Source: Nitratifractor sp. (GTDB taxonomy: Bacteria; Campylobacterota; Campylobacteria; Campylobacterales; Sulfurovaceae). From it: 19,378 bases of DNA. The notes under the pieces were generated by a model. The model made no database searches. It saw only the letters and a program-made list of their open reading frames with translations, and was not told where the DNA came from. The DNA is taken from the NCBI GenBank assembly GCA_015485845.1, contig WFSU01000148.1:1-19378 (forward strand), given 5' to 3'. Position 1 is the stretch's first letter. Each line of letters starts with the position of its first letter. The position numbers and the translations under genes are program-made. Positions 7,004-13,859 of this stretch are shown here, one piece after another.

Positions 7004-8019
7004 TGCACCCGTACTACGCCATTCATACTGCCATTCGGGACTGGTATGCGATCCATGGTCGCCATGACCTCCCGTGGAGGCAGACCCATGATCCCTACCG
7101 GATATATCTGAGCGAAATCATGCTCCAGCAGACACAGGTCGGCACAGTCCTCGAGCGGTTTTATTTCCCGTTTCTGGAGCGCTTCCCGACATTGGCGGAT
7201 GTGGCAACTGCTCCCGAAGAGGCAGTGCTCAAGGCCTGGGAGGGGCTGGGGTACTACACCCGGGCACGCAACCTCCACGCCACCGCCCAAAAGACACAGG
7301 GTACTCTGCCGCAGACGTCCACAGAACTCGAACAGCTCCCCGGGATTGGACGTTCCACGGCAGCAGCGATTGCCTGTTTCGCATACGGAGAAGCCGTACC
7401 GATCCTCGATGCCAACGTTCGGCGGGTTCTCTATAGATTCTTCCGTCGACGCACGGCAAAAGCACCGGAACTCTGGCGGATGGCGGAGCGGCTCTTTGAC
7501 CCGGAGCACCCGTATGAATACAATCAGGCGATGATGGATATCGGTGCAACCGTCTGCACACCCAAATCTCCTCGATGTTCCGAATGTCCGCTGAGTGCCC
7601 AATGCCGGGGGCAGGCACACCCCGAACGTTACCCCGCTCCCCGTCGTTGTACAACCCGGCCAATCCGCCGTCGTACTTTTTGGATCTATACCGATGGGGA
7701 GCGATATGCTATTCACAAAAAGGAGTCACGCCTGCTGGGAGGATTGTACGGTTTTGTCCAAAGTGAGGTAGAGATTGTCGGAGCTTTGCTGGGAGAGGTG
7801 GTTCAGCACTACAGCCATTTTAGCCTCAACGCAACAGTTGTTCTCAGTGATGAGCAGCCGGAAGAGTCTGTAGAGCTTCTTACGTTAGCGGAAATAGATA
7901 CCCTTCCGCTCAGTCGTGTAGATCGGAAGGTATTGGAGATGGTGTCTTCGCATCAAAAAAATGCTATAAAAAACGGTATTGAGTATTTCGAATCTTCAAA
8001 TGGGTATAATAAATTCTAA
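7003..8019 (+). CDS. mutY: A/G-specific adenine DNA glycosylase
   Basis: MutY removes adenine mispaired with 8-oxoguanine, preventing G-to-T changes. The helix-hairpin-helix glycosylase domain shows LSEIMLQQTQV with catalytic Glu38, LPGIGRSTAAAI (the HhH loop) and PILDANVRRVL with catalytic Asp136. The iron-sulfur loop is Cys185-X6-Cys192-X2-Cys195-X5-Cys201, spacing that fits a 4Fe-4S cluster. The C-terminal third is the NUDIX-like 8-oxoguanine recognition region, which is short here. GTG at 7000 is directly upstream, but ATG at 7003 overlaps the toxin stop and is the likelier start (338 residues). The last 25 or so residues are AT-rich in coding, and a TATAAT for the next gene lies inside them. 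Confidence 0.95.
   Translation: MHPYYAIHTAIRDWYAIHGRHDLPWRQTHDPYRIYLSEIMLQQTQVGTVLERFYFPFLERFPTLADVATAPEEAVLKAWEGLGYYTRARNLHATAQKTQGTLPQTSTELEQLPGIGRSTAAAIACFAYGEAVPILDANVRRVLYRFFRRRTAKAPELWRMAERLFDPEHPYEYNQAMMDIGATVCTPKSPRCSECPLSAQCRGQAHPERYPAPRRCTTRPIRRRTFWIYTDGERYAIHKKESRLLGGLYGFVQSEVEIVGALLGEVVQHYSHFSLNATVVLSDEQPEESVELLTLAEIDTLPLSRVDRKVLEMVSSHQKNAIKNGIEYFESSNGYNKF
8005..8010 (+). promoter_or_regulatory. Probable -10 box for the PAS kinase operon
   Basis: TATAAT (GGGTATAATAAA) lies inside the 3' end of mutY. Transcription would start near 8017 and leave a leader of about 23 nt to the ATG at 8040, which supports that ATG as the original start of the kinase gene. Confidence 0.45.
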
Positions 8020-8039
8020 AAAGCCGGGAGCAACTATAG

Positions 8040-8107
8040 ATGACTGAGCGGTTCTCGATAAGTATATTATCGGTTCTGCTACCGATACGCGAGGGGTTAT
8101 CACTGAG
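8040..8107 (+). other. Probable original 5' end of the PAS kinase gene, now out of frame
   Basis: ATG at 8040, with GGGAG nine bases upstream, opens MTER and then runs to a TGA at 8109-8111 in the wrong frame. The kinase frame is open back to a stop at 8045-8047 and reads AVLDKYIIGSATDTRGVITE just before the GTG at 8108, which is a normal beginning for a PAS domain. One extra base around 8049-8050 would join the two as MTERVLDKYIIG. Either a single-base loss or a sequencing error explains this. Confidence 0.6.
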
Positions 8108-9133
8108 GTGAGTCAGGCTTTTTGTGATACGTCCGGCTACACGGAGCAGGAGCTTATCGGAAAAAATCACAATATTGTGCGCCATCCGGACATACCCAAA
8201 GAGGCCTTTCAAAACCTGTGGAAAACGATCAAGGAGGGGCGACCGTGGCAAGGCAAGATCAAAAATCGTAAAAAAGACGGTGGACATTATTGGGTCTATG
8301 CCCATGTCGAACCGCTGAGAAATGCCCTGGGTAAGATCGACGGATATTATGCTGTGCGGATCGATATTACCGAGATGGAAGATATGAGTATATCCATGCA
8401 AAGGCAAGAGGAAGAGATGCGCAAGCAGCGTGAGCTTATGGAGCAACAGGCGCGGCTAGCACATATGGGGGAAATGATCAGCATGATTGCCCATCAGTGG
8501 CGCCAGCCACTCAGTGCCATCGCTGCGGTAGCCGGATCAATGCACCTCAAAGCCAGAGTGGGAAAATTTGATGCCGATGCCGCCCTGGATCATGCCAACA
8601 AGATCGAGGAACTTTCGCGTCATATGAGTGAGACGATCGATGATTTTCGTAATTTTTTCAAGCCGGATCAACAAGAGACGTACACCAACTTTCAAACCAT
8701 GATTGACAATGTCCTGTCCCTCATTGGTGGTACGTTGCAGAGCAAAGGGATAGTGGTTACGGTAGATATCCACACCCTCCGTCCGCTGTTGACGTATGAG
8801 AACAAAGTCAAACAGGTGCTGATCAATCTGGTCAAAAATGCCGAAGATGCCTTGTTAGAAAATGAAATAGAAAATCCCAGAATACATATTGAGATCCGAG
8901 GCGCCTATTTCTGTATTCGGGACAATGCCGGAGGGATACCCGATGCGGTGATGCCCCGGATTTTTGAACCCTACTTCTCAACCAAAGAAAAAAAGGACGG
9001 CACCGGCCTGGGACTCTATATGAGCAAAATTATTATCGAAGAACATTGCCACGGTTTGTTGGAAGTTGAGAACAGTGACGAGGGGGCACAATTTTGCATT
9101 ACATTACCCCCCGCCGAGGATGAAGTATCATGA
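8108..9133 (+). CDS. Cytoplasmic PAS sensor histidine kinase (5' end probably frameshifted)
   Basis: As readable from GTG 8108, this is 341 residues: a PAS domain (about 1-90), a charged coiled coil (92-118), then a HisKA/HATPase kinase. The H-box is MIAHQWRQPLS with phosphoacceptor His129; the N-box is VLINLVKNAEDAL (237-249); G1 is DNAGG (272-276); FEPYFSTK and GTGLGLYMSK follow. There is no membrane segment, so it senses a cytosolic signal, perhaps redox or ligand state through PAS. The GTG cuts off the first PAS strand, which is encoded upstream in the same frame without any start codon, so the functional start is likely ATG 8040 in an unshifted version. The stop overlaps the next gene's ATG (ATGA at 9130-9133), so the receiver protein after it is the likely partner. 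Kinase core intact; PAS integrity uncertain. Confidence 0.85.
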   Translation: MSQAFCDTSGYTEQELIGKNHNIVRHPDIPKEAFQNLWKTIKEGRPWQGKIKNRKKDGGHYWVYAHVEPLRNALGKIDGYYAVRIDITEMEDMSISMQRQEEEMRKQRELMEQQARLAHMGEMISMIAHQWRQPLSAIAAVAGSMHLKARVGKFDADAALDHANKIEELSRHMSETIDDFRNFFKPDQQETYTNFQTMIDNVLSLIGGTLQSKGIVVTVDIHTLRPLLTYENKVKQVLINLVKNAEDALLENEIENPRIHIEIRGAYFCIRDNAGGIPDAVMPRIFEPYFSTKEKKDGTGLGLYMSKIIIEEHCHGLLEVENSDEGAQFCITLPPAEDEVS

Positions 9134-11013
9134 AAAATTTTGACGACGTTGTCCTTGTTTCACAGCAGATGACACTGCTCTATGTTGAGGATAATCCTCA
9201 GGCTCGTGAGATGACGACCATGATTTTGACCGACATTAACATGCCCAGACTCACCGGGATCGAGATGGTGCGGAAAATTCGGGAACACGATACCAATGTC
9301 TCCGTGGTGGTTTTGACCGCGCATAACGATGAAGAATATCTTGTCGACAGCATCGGTGTCGGGGTAGACGGATACCTCATGAAGCCGATCGATGTCAAAG
9401 AGCTTTTTGACTTGATCGCCCGTATCGTCCAGAAATATCAATATCAGAAAGAACGCATGTTTCTCCACGCGCACCATGAGGCAACCGACCTCAGTGCCAT
9501 CGTCTCCAAAACCGATCCCGCTGGGATCATCACGTATGCCAACGATGCGTTTTGTGACATCAGCGGGTACAGCCGTGAAGAGTTGATGGGCAAGCCCCAC
9601 AGCATCATCCGGCACCCGGACAACCTGCCGGAGATATACCGTGAGATGTGGAGGACGATCCGGGATGAGAAACAAGTATGGAAAGGCGTACTCCGCAACC
9701 GTGCCAAAAATGGAAAAAGTTATTACGTCGATGGGTTGATCATGCCGGTGCTCAATGCCCGGGGAGAGATCGTCGAGTACATCGCTTCCCGCCATGACAT
9801 TACACACATCATGCGTCCTTCCCAGCAACTCCAGAATGCGCTCAAAAAATTTCAAGAGCAAGCCTTGCTTTATCTCAAAATGAAAAACTTTGAAATGCTT
9901 GAAGGGTTTTACGATACGGAAGCCCTCGAAGAACTCCAAATCAACATGACCCATTTTCTCCAGGAGCGCCTCTCTCCAGTCTACGATTTTGATCGGATTT
10001 ACCCTCTCGGGCATGGGGAGTTTGCTCTGTTGCTGAGCCATCCGGATTATCTGGAACAGGAGGGGAATGAGCGTCTGATCGAAGAGATTAAAAGGATTCA
10101 GCATACGTTTGAAGAGGAACATCTTCACGTACGGGGGATGCAGGTCAATACTTCGGTCATGATCAGTTTGGTGTGTGGCGATGAGACATTGATCCTCGAA
10201 TCGGCCAAACTGGGGATCAAGAAACTCCTCGCGACGCATCAGGACTTTATCTTCGCAAACCAACTGGCCATCGAAGAGCAAATCCGCACACGAAAAAATA
10301 TGCAAATGGTCAGCAAGATCAAAGATGCCATACTCGAGTCGCGGGTCATCTCGTGTTTTCAGCCGATCGTGGACAATCGCACCCGGAAAATTGTCAAATA
10401 CGAATCGCTCGTGCGCCTTGCTGACGGCAACGATGAGGTGATCGCCCCGCTTGGGTTTTTGGATATTTCCAAAAAATGTGGATGCTACCCTCAAATCACG
10501 GAGATGGTGATCCAAAATTCGTTTGAAATGCTCACGCGTACCGAAGCGGATATCTCCATCAATATTTCTGTGGCGGATATCGAACACCGTCCGACCCGTG
10601 AGATGATCCTCACTTTTCTGCATGACAATCACGAACAGGCACACCGGTTGGTTTTTGAGCTTCTCGAAGATGAGATGACAGAGAATTATCGGCGCATACA
10701 TTCTTTTGCAACCGAAGTTAAAACCTTGGGTGCGCGGATCGCTATTGATGACTTTGGAGCCGGATATTCCAACTACGAGCGCCTCCTCTCCTACCGTCCG
10801 GATATCCTCAAGATCGACGGCTCCCTGATTCGTACCATCGACCAGAACAGCTACTCCCTCTCTATCGTCAAAAGCATTGTTACTTTTGCCAAGGAGCAAG
10901 GGTTGGAAACGATTGCCGAGTTTGTGGAGGATGAAACGACATTTGATCTCGTTCAGAATTTAGGCATTGAGTATTCTCAAGGCTATTACTTTGGTAAACC
11001 TCAGCGCCTTTAG
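9130..11013 (+). CDS. REC (internally deleted)-PAS-degenerate GGDEF-EAL signalling protein
   Basis: This 627-residue protein is a putative c-di-GMP phosphodiesterase. The receiver domain (about 14-100) keeps acidic Glu20/Asp21, phosphoacceptor-like Asp35 (DINMP), Thr63 and Lys85, but only 14 residues separate Asp21 from Asp35, against about 44 in CheY, so roughly 30 residues are missing in frame. A PAS domain follows (about 118-228; FCDISGYSREELMGKPHSIIRHPD). The cyclase-like region has GHGEF at 294-298 in place of GGDEF, so diguanylate cyclase activity is unlikely. The EAL domain (about 395-627) keeps Glu425 (ESL), Asn478, a FELLE glutamate at 510, Asp540-Asp541 (DDFGAGYS), Lys561, Glu597 and Gln617, so hydrolysis of c-di-GMP looks possible. 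It is coupled to the PAS kinase. Confidence 0.9.
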   Translation: MKNFDDVVLVSQQMTLLYVEDNPQAREMTTMILTDINMPRLTGIEMVRKIREHDTNVSVVVLTAHNDEEYLVDSIGVGVDGYLMKPIDVKELFDLIARIVQKYQYQKERMFLHAHHEATDLSAIVSKTDPAGIITYANDAFCDISGYSREELMGKPHSIIRHPDNLPEIYREMWRTIRDEKQVWKGVLRNRAKNGKSYYVDGLIMPVLNARGEIVEYIASRHDITHIMRPSQQLQNALKKFQEQALLYLKMKNFEMLEGFYDTEALEELQINMTHFLQERLSPVYDFDRIYPLGHGEFALLLSHPDYLEQEGNERLIEEIKRIQHTFEEEHLHVRGMQVNTSVMISLVCGDETLILESAKLGIKKLLATHQDFIFANQLAIEEQIRTRKNMQMVSKIKDAILESRVISCFQPIVDNRTRKIVKYESLVRLADGNDEVIAPLGFLDISKKCGCYPQITEMVIQNSFEMLTRTEADISINISVADIEHRPTREMILTFLHDNHEQAHRLVFELLEDEMTENYRRIHSFATEVKTLGARIAIDDFGAGYSNYERLLSYRPDILKIDGSLIRTIDQNSYSLSIVKSIVTFAKEQGLETIAEFVEDETTFDLVQNLGIEYSQGYYFGKPQRL

Positions 11014-11063
11014 TGCGTCTTTGGTCTATTGTCTCTTTCCTGTTTACATTCGTTCACAATTCA

Positions 11064-11095
11064 TTGACAACCCGTTCGCAAAAGTGTCCTATGAT
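11064..11095 (+). promoter_or_regulatory. Possible promoter for the LTxxQ protein/two-component operon
   Basis: TTGACA (11064-11069) and TATGAT (11090-11095) are near-consensus, but the 20-nt spacer is long. Such a poor spacing would suit activation by the downstream OmpR-type regulator. The TATGAT alone may be the true -10. Positions 11014-11063 between the EAL stop and this box show nothing recognisable. Confidence 0.4.
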
Positions 11096-11102
11096 TGCAC
11101 TA

Positions 11103-11118
11103 TCCCAAGAAGTTGGGA
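11103..11118 (+). promoter_or_regulatory. Small hairpin at the predicted transcript start
   Basis: TCCCAA-GAAG-TTGGGA is a perfect 6-bp inverted repeat placed just after the -10 box, about 22 nt before the LTxxQ gene. It could be an operator for the regulator or a 5' stabilising hairpin. Confidence 0.4.
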
Positions 11119-11140
11119 AACAAAGTTTAAAGGACACATT

Positions 11141-11713
11141 ATGAAAACAAAAGTAATCGTACTGGCATTGGCCGGTTTGGGTTTGACGACAGCGTTGATG
11201 GCCGGCGGCTCTCAGGGAGACTGCGATGGTGCGCGGGGAGAGCGTGGCCAGCACGGCATGTATCAGCAGGGTGAGCGCGGGGAGCGAATGTACCGACGCG
11301 GCCACCGACAAGACCGGGGGATGTGGCGTAAACACCGTCAGAATCGGATGGGTTTCCTGCGTCAAATGGGACGCAAGCTGGATCTGACCTCCGATCAGCG
11401 TCAGAAGATCCGCGCCCTGGTTACGGCAGAGCGTCAGGCTCGGAAAGCTGAACATCAAGGGCAACACCGACAGGGAAAACAACGCGCCGGTCTGTTCGGT
11501 ACGCTCAATCCCGAGACATTCATGTCGGCTGACCATTTCGACAAAGAAGCGTTCAAAAAAGCGGTGAAAGCCCAAGCCGAGAAGCGAAGAGCCGAACGCA
11601 AAACCCAGCGGGAAAGCCGACTGGATCATCGTGCAGATCTCATGGCAAAGTTTTTTGATATCCTTACCCCGGAACAAAGGGTGAAATGGTTAGAATTGGT
11701 CAAAGAGAAGTAG
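11141..11713 (+). CDS. Periplasmic LTxxQ-motif protein, Spy/CpxP-like
   Basis: This is a 190-residue exported protein. A signal peptide (MKTKVIVLALAGLGLTTALMA) should be cut after Ala21. The mature part is very basic, rich in Arg, Gln, His and Gly, with two LTxxQ motifs: LDLTSDQRQKIRAL in the middle and ILTPEQRVKWLEL at the end. These motifs define the Spy/CpxP/CnrX-like fold; known members act as periplasmic chaperones or as negative regulators of envelope-stress or metal sensors. The frame extends upstream into the EAL gene, but ATG 11141 follows AAAGGA and begins the signal peptide, so it is the start. The response regulator and kinase downstream imply a Cpx-like feedback unit. The Arg-rich, low-complexity first half makes the family call less certain than the motifs suggest. 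Confidence 0.8.
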   Translation: MKTKVIVLALAGLGLTTALMAGGSQGDCDGARGERGQHGMYQQGERGERMYRRGHRQDRGMWRKHRQNRMGFLRQMGRKLDLTSDQRQKIRALVTAERQARKAEHQGQHRQGKQRAGLFGTLNPETFMSADHFDKEAFKKAVKAQAEKRRAERKTQRESRLDHRADLMAKFFDILTPEQRVKWLELVKEK

Positions 11714-11732
11714 CGCTTCAGCACAATCGCCC

Positions 11733-11818
11733 GGTTTCACTCGATAGCTCTGGCAGTCGCGAACGCCGTTGGCGCCCCTTCGGGGTTGGGCGCTCCTTTG
11801 TCGCCATCGAGTGAAACC
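11733..11818 (+). promoter_or_regulatory. 86-nt structured intercistronic element with 13-bp terminal inverted repeat
   Basis: GGTTTCACTCGAT (11733-11745) and ATCGAGTGAAACC (11806-11818) are perfect inverted arms. The 60-nt interior holds alternative GC-rich stems: CGCC-GTT-GGCG (11764-11774), CCCC-TTC-GGGG (11775-11785) and GCGCCC/GGGCGC (11772-11777 with 11787-11792), followed by CTCCTTT. The stems cannot all form together. The element fills most of the gap between the LTxxQ gene and the response regulator. It may be an attenuator or processing site giving more chaperone than regulator, or a small palindromic insertion. I do not recognise it. Confidence 0.6.
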
Positions 11819-11861
11819 TCTGTTTCCAATCATGCAGAAGGTTTCAAAAAAGGAGAAGGTA

Positions 11862-12536
11862 ATGCCCCGCATCCTCATGGTCGAAGACGATGCCCAGATC
11901 ACCGAACTACTTGAGACTTATCTCGGTCGCTACGGGCTGGAGGTGATGAGCGTCGACCGCCCTTCGGTGGCGCTGGACAAGTTGCGGGTCGAGCAGTACG
12001 ATCTGGCGCTGCTCGATCTCGGATTGCCCGAGATGGACGGGCTGGAGCTCTGCAAGCTCCTCAAGAAGCAGTACCCCCAGATACCCGTCATCATCTCCAC
12101 CGCCCGCCACGATGTCAGTGACAAAGTGGTCGCTTTCGAGATCGGCGCTGATGATTACATCGCCAAGCCCTACGACCCCCGTGAACTGGTCGCCCGTATC
12201 CAGATGATCCTCAAGCGCTACAGCCAGCTCGGTTCATCGGAAGAGGGTTCGATGTTTGCCGTCGATACCGTCAAAATGCAAATCACACAGGAGGGGCAGG
12301 TACTCGACCTCACTCAGGCGGAGTACGAGATCTTCGCCCTCCTGCTCCAGAAACACCATCAGGTCGTCAGCCGGGAATTCATCGCCGGGAGTATCGATGC
12401 GATGCGCTGGGAGAGTTCGGATCGGAGCATCGATGTGATCGTCAGCCGTATCCGGCACAAGATCGGGGATGACCCCAAAGACCCCCGCTATATTCGCTCC
12501 GTTCGTGGAGTGGGGTACAAATACATAGGAGCATAG
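11862..12536 (+). CDS. OmpR-family response regulator
   Basis: This 224-residue DNA-binding regulator has a receiver domain with the acidic pair Glu8/Asp9, phosphoacceptor Asp52 (LLDLGLPEMDG), Thr80 and Lys102 (AKPYDPRE), all intact. A winged helix fills the C-terminal part (about 125-224) and ends in the usual RSVRGVGYKYIGA. ATG 11862 has AGGAG six bases upstream; the longer frame from 11769 runs through the structured gap and should be ignored. The gene sits between an LTxxQ periplasmic protein and a kinase that starts right after its stop. It therefore probably controls envelope-related genes, including this operon, much as CpxR does; the real stimulus is unknown. Confidence 0.95.
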   Translation: MPRILMVEDDAQITELLETYLGRYGLEVMSVDRPSVALDKLRVEQYDLALLDLGLPEMDGLELCKLLKKQYPQIPVIISTARHDVSDKVVAFEIGADDYIAKPYDPRELVARIQMILKRYSQLGSSEEGSMFAVDTVKMQITQEGQVLDLTQAEYEIFALLLQKHHQVVSREFIAGSIDAMRWESSDRSIDVIVSRIRHKIGDDPKDPRYIRSVRGVGYKYIGA

Positions 12537-13760
12537 GTGAGAGTGCAGATGAATATCCATTCGATCTTTTTCAAGCTCAATCTTTTTTTCGCCGTTGCAT
12601 TGATTGCAACTCTGCTGGCAGGGTTCTCAGCCGTGATGCGTCTGGGTGCACGGGATCAGGCTGATCTTCTGATCCAGTCACGGCTGTTGATTCGGGAATA
12701 CCGCACATCGCGTGCCCGGCCGGAGGCACTGATCCGGGAATTCGGTCTCACGGTCGTCCCCCGTACGGCGTGGCGTCCGGTACTCGATGAACTGAAACAA
12801 AATCAAAACCGAAAACGATCGTTGAACCGTCCGCACCGTCTCGGAGCCGCCCACGTCATCCCCCATGCCGGGCACCTGTATCTGTGGATACATCCGCACA
12901 ATTTCAAAATGCTTCTGCGGCAAGAGCAGGGGTTTTTCCAGCGTCTGGCCCTTCCTCTGCTGATGTTTGGAACGATCGTGGTTCTGCTTGTGACCATCTA
13001 CTGGTTGTTGCGCCGTGCCCTCCTGCCGATCCGACGGCTTCAGCAGGACATCGTCCGGTATGGTGAGGGGCAGTACCCTGCGGCAGAGACGTTTTCGCAG
13101 CATCAGGATGAGATCGCCGAAGTGGGCAATGCCTTCTACGCTTCGGCACACCAGACCCGGCGTCTGATCCAGTCCCGCCAGCTCTTTGTGCGCAACATTT
13201 TCCATGAACTCAATACTCCGGTCACCAAAGGGAAGATCCTCGCCGAACTGGTGGAGGATTCCAAAACACAGTCGATGCTCGACTCGATCTTTTCTCGGTT
13301 GGCTTCCCTGCTCAAAGAGCTGGCGCAGATGGAGCAGATCACGTCGCAGGATACCCGGCTGCAACTCAAGCCGGTACGCATCCTTGACCTGATTGATCAG
13401 GCACGGGATCTGCTGTATCTTGATGAACCGATCCCCGTCGATATCACCGAGGAGCAGATGAATGCCGATTTCCCGACGATGAGTATTGCCTTCAAAAACC
13501 TTATCGACAATGGCCGAAAGTACGGCCGCAACCTCCGGATTGTATCCGGAAAGGATGGGATCACATTTATCAGTGAGGGCACCCCTCTCATGCACCCTAT
13601 CTCTTATTATGTGGAACCCTTTGCCTCCGGTGATACGCACACCGGAGAGGGATTCGGTCTGGGGCTCTACATCGTCGATCAGATCGCCCGTAAACACCAT
13701 CTCATTCTTCATTACCGTCATGAAAATAACCACAATATTTTTTCTTTGAAAAAGAGTTGA
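12537..13760 (+). CDS. Membrane sensor histidine kinase, ArsS-like
   Basis: This inner-membrane kinase of 407 residues has membrane segments near residues 13-35 and 136-158 enclosing a periplasmic sensor of about 100 residues rich in Arg and His. HAMP-like sequence follows, then the H-box RNIFHELNTPVTKGK with His223. The N-box is AFKNLIDNGRKYG (319-330) and the G2 box is GEGFGLGLYIVDQ. A normal DxGxG G1 box is missing: the strand reads FISEGTPL. This is typical of the ArsS kinases of Campylobacterota, which still work, so the absence need not mean loss of function. GTG 12537 follows AGGAG by 5 nt; ATG at 12549 is an alternative. It begins at the base after the regulator's stop and is surely its partner. 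Confidence 0.92.
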   Translation: MRVQMNIHSIFFKLNLFFAVALIATLLAGFSAVMRLGARDQADLLIQSRLLIREYRTSRARPEALIREFGLTVVPRTAWRPVLDELKQNQNRKRSLNRPHRLGAAHVIPHAGHLYLWIHPHNFKMLLRQEQGFFQRLALPLLMFGTIVVLLVTIYWLLRRALLPIRRLQQDIVRYGEGQYPAAETFSQHQDEIAEVGNAFYASAHQTRRLIQSRQLFVRNIFHELNTPVTKGKILAELVEDSKTQSMLDSIFSRLASLLKELAQMEQITSQDTRLQLKPVRILDLIDQARDLLYLDEPIPVDITEEQMNADFPTMSIAFKNLIDNGRKYGRNLRIVSGKDGITFISEGTPLMHPISYYVEPFASGDTHTGEGFGLGLYIVDQIARKHHLILHYRHENNHNIFSLKKS

Positions 13761-13809
13761 CAACCCCTTGACCGGAAATGGATATTATTCCTTCTAATCA
13801 CTCTTTGGC

Positions 13810-13815
13810 TATAAT
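13810..13815 (+). promoter_or_regulatory. Probable -10 box for the aminotransferase-hisZ-purA operon
   Basis: TATAAT in the context TTTGGCTATAATCGCC, 45 nt before the aminotransferase ATG. No good -35 lies 17 nt upstream. A small hairpin, CCGTG-ACAT-CACGG, follows at 13830-13843, just before the GAGG ribosome-binding site, and could affect initiation. No terminator is visible after the kinase stop at 13760. Confidence 0.6.
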
Positions 13816-13859
13816 CGCCACCAATTATGCCGTGACATCACGGATTGACGAGGTATATC

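Noticed and set aside
9160..10899. 579-residue minus-strand open frame opposite the EAL gene
   Set aside because: No recognisable domain, while the plus strand encodes PAS and EAL motifs.
10967..11140. Upstream extension of the LTxxQ gene into the EAL gene
   Set aside because: It would bury the signal peptide; ATG 11141 has a good ribosome-binding site and starts the signal sequence.
11733..11818. Insertion-element remnant with terminal inverted repeats
   Set aside because: No target-site duplication flanks the arms and no second copy exists in the window; an RNA structure is more likely, though not proven.
11769..11861. Upstream extension of the response regulator
   Set aside because: It runs through the structured inverted repeat; the receiver domain begins normally at ATG 11862 after AGGAG.
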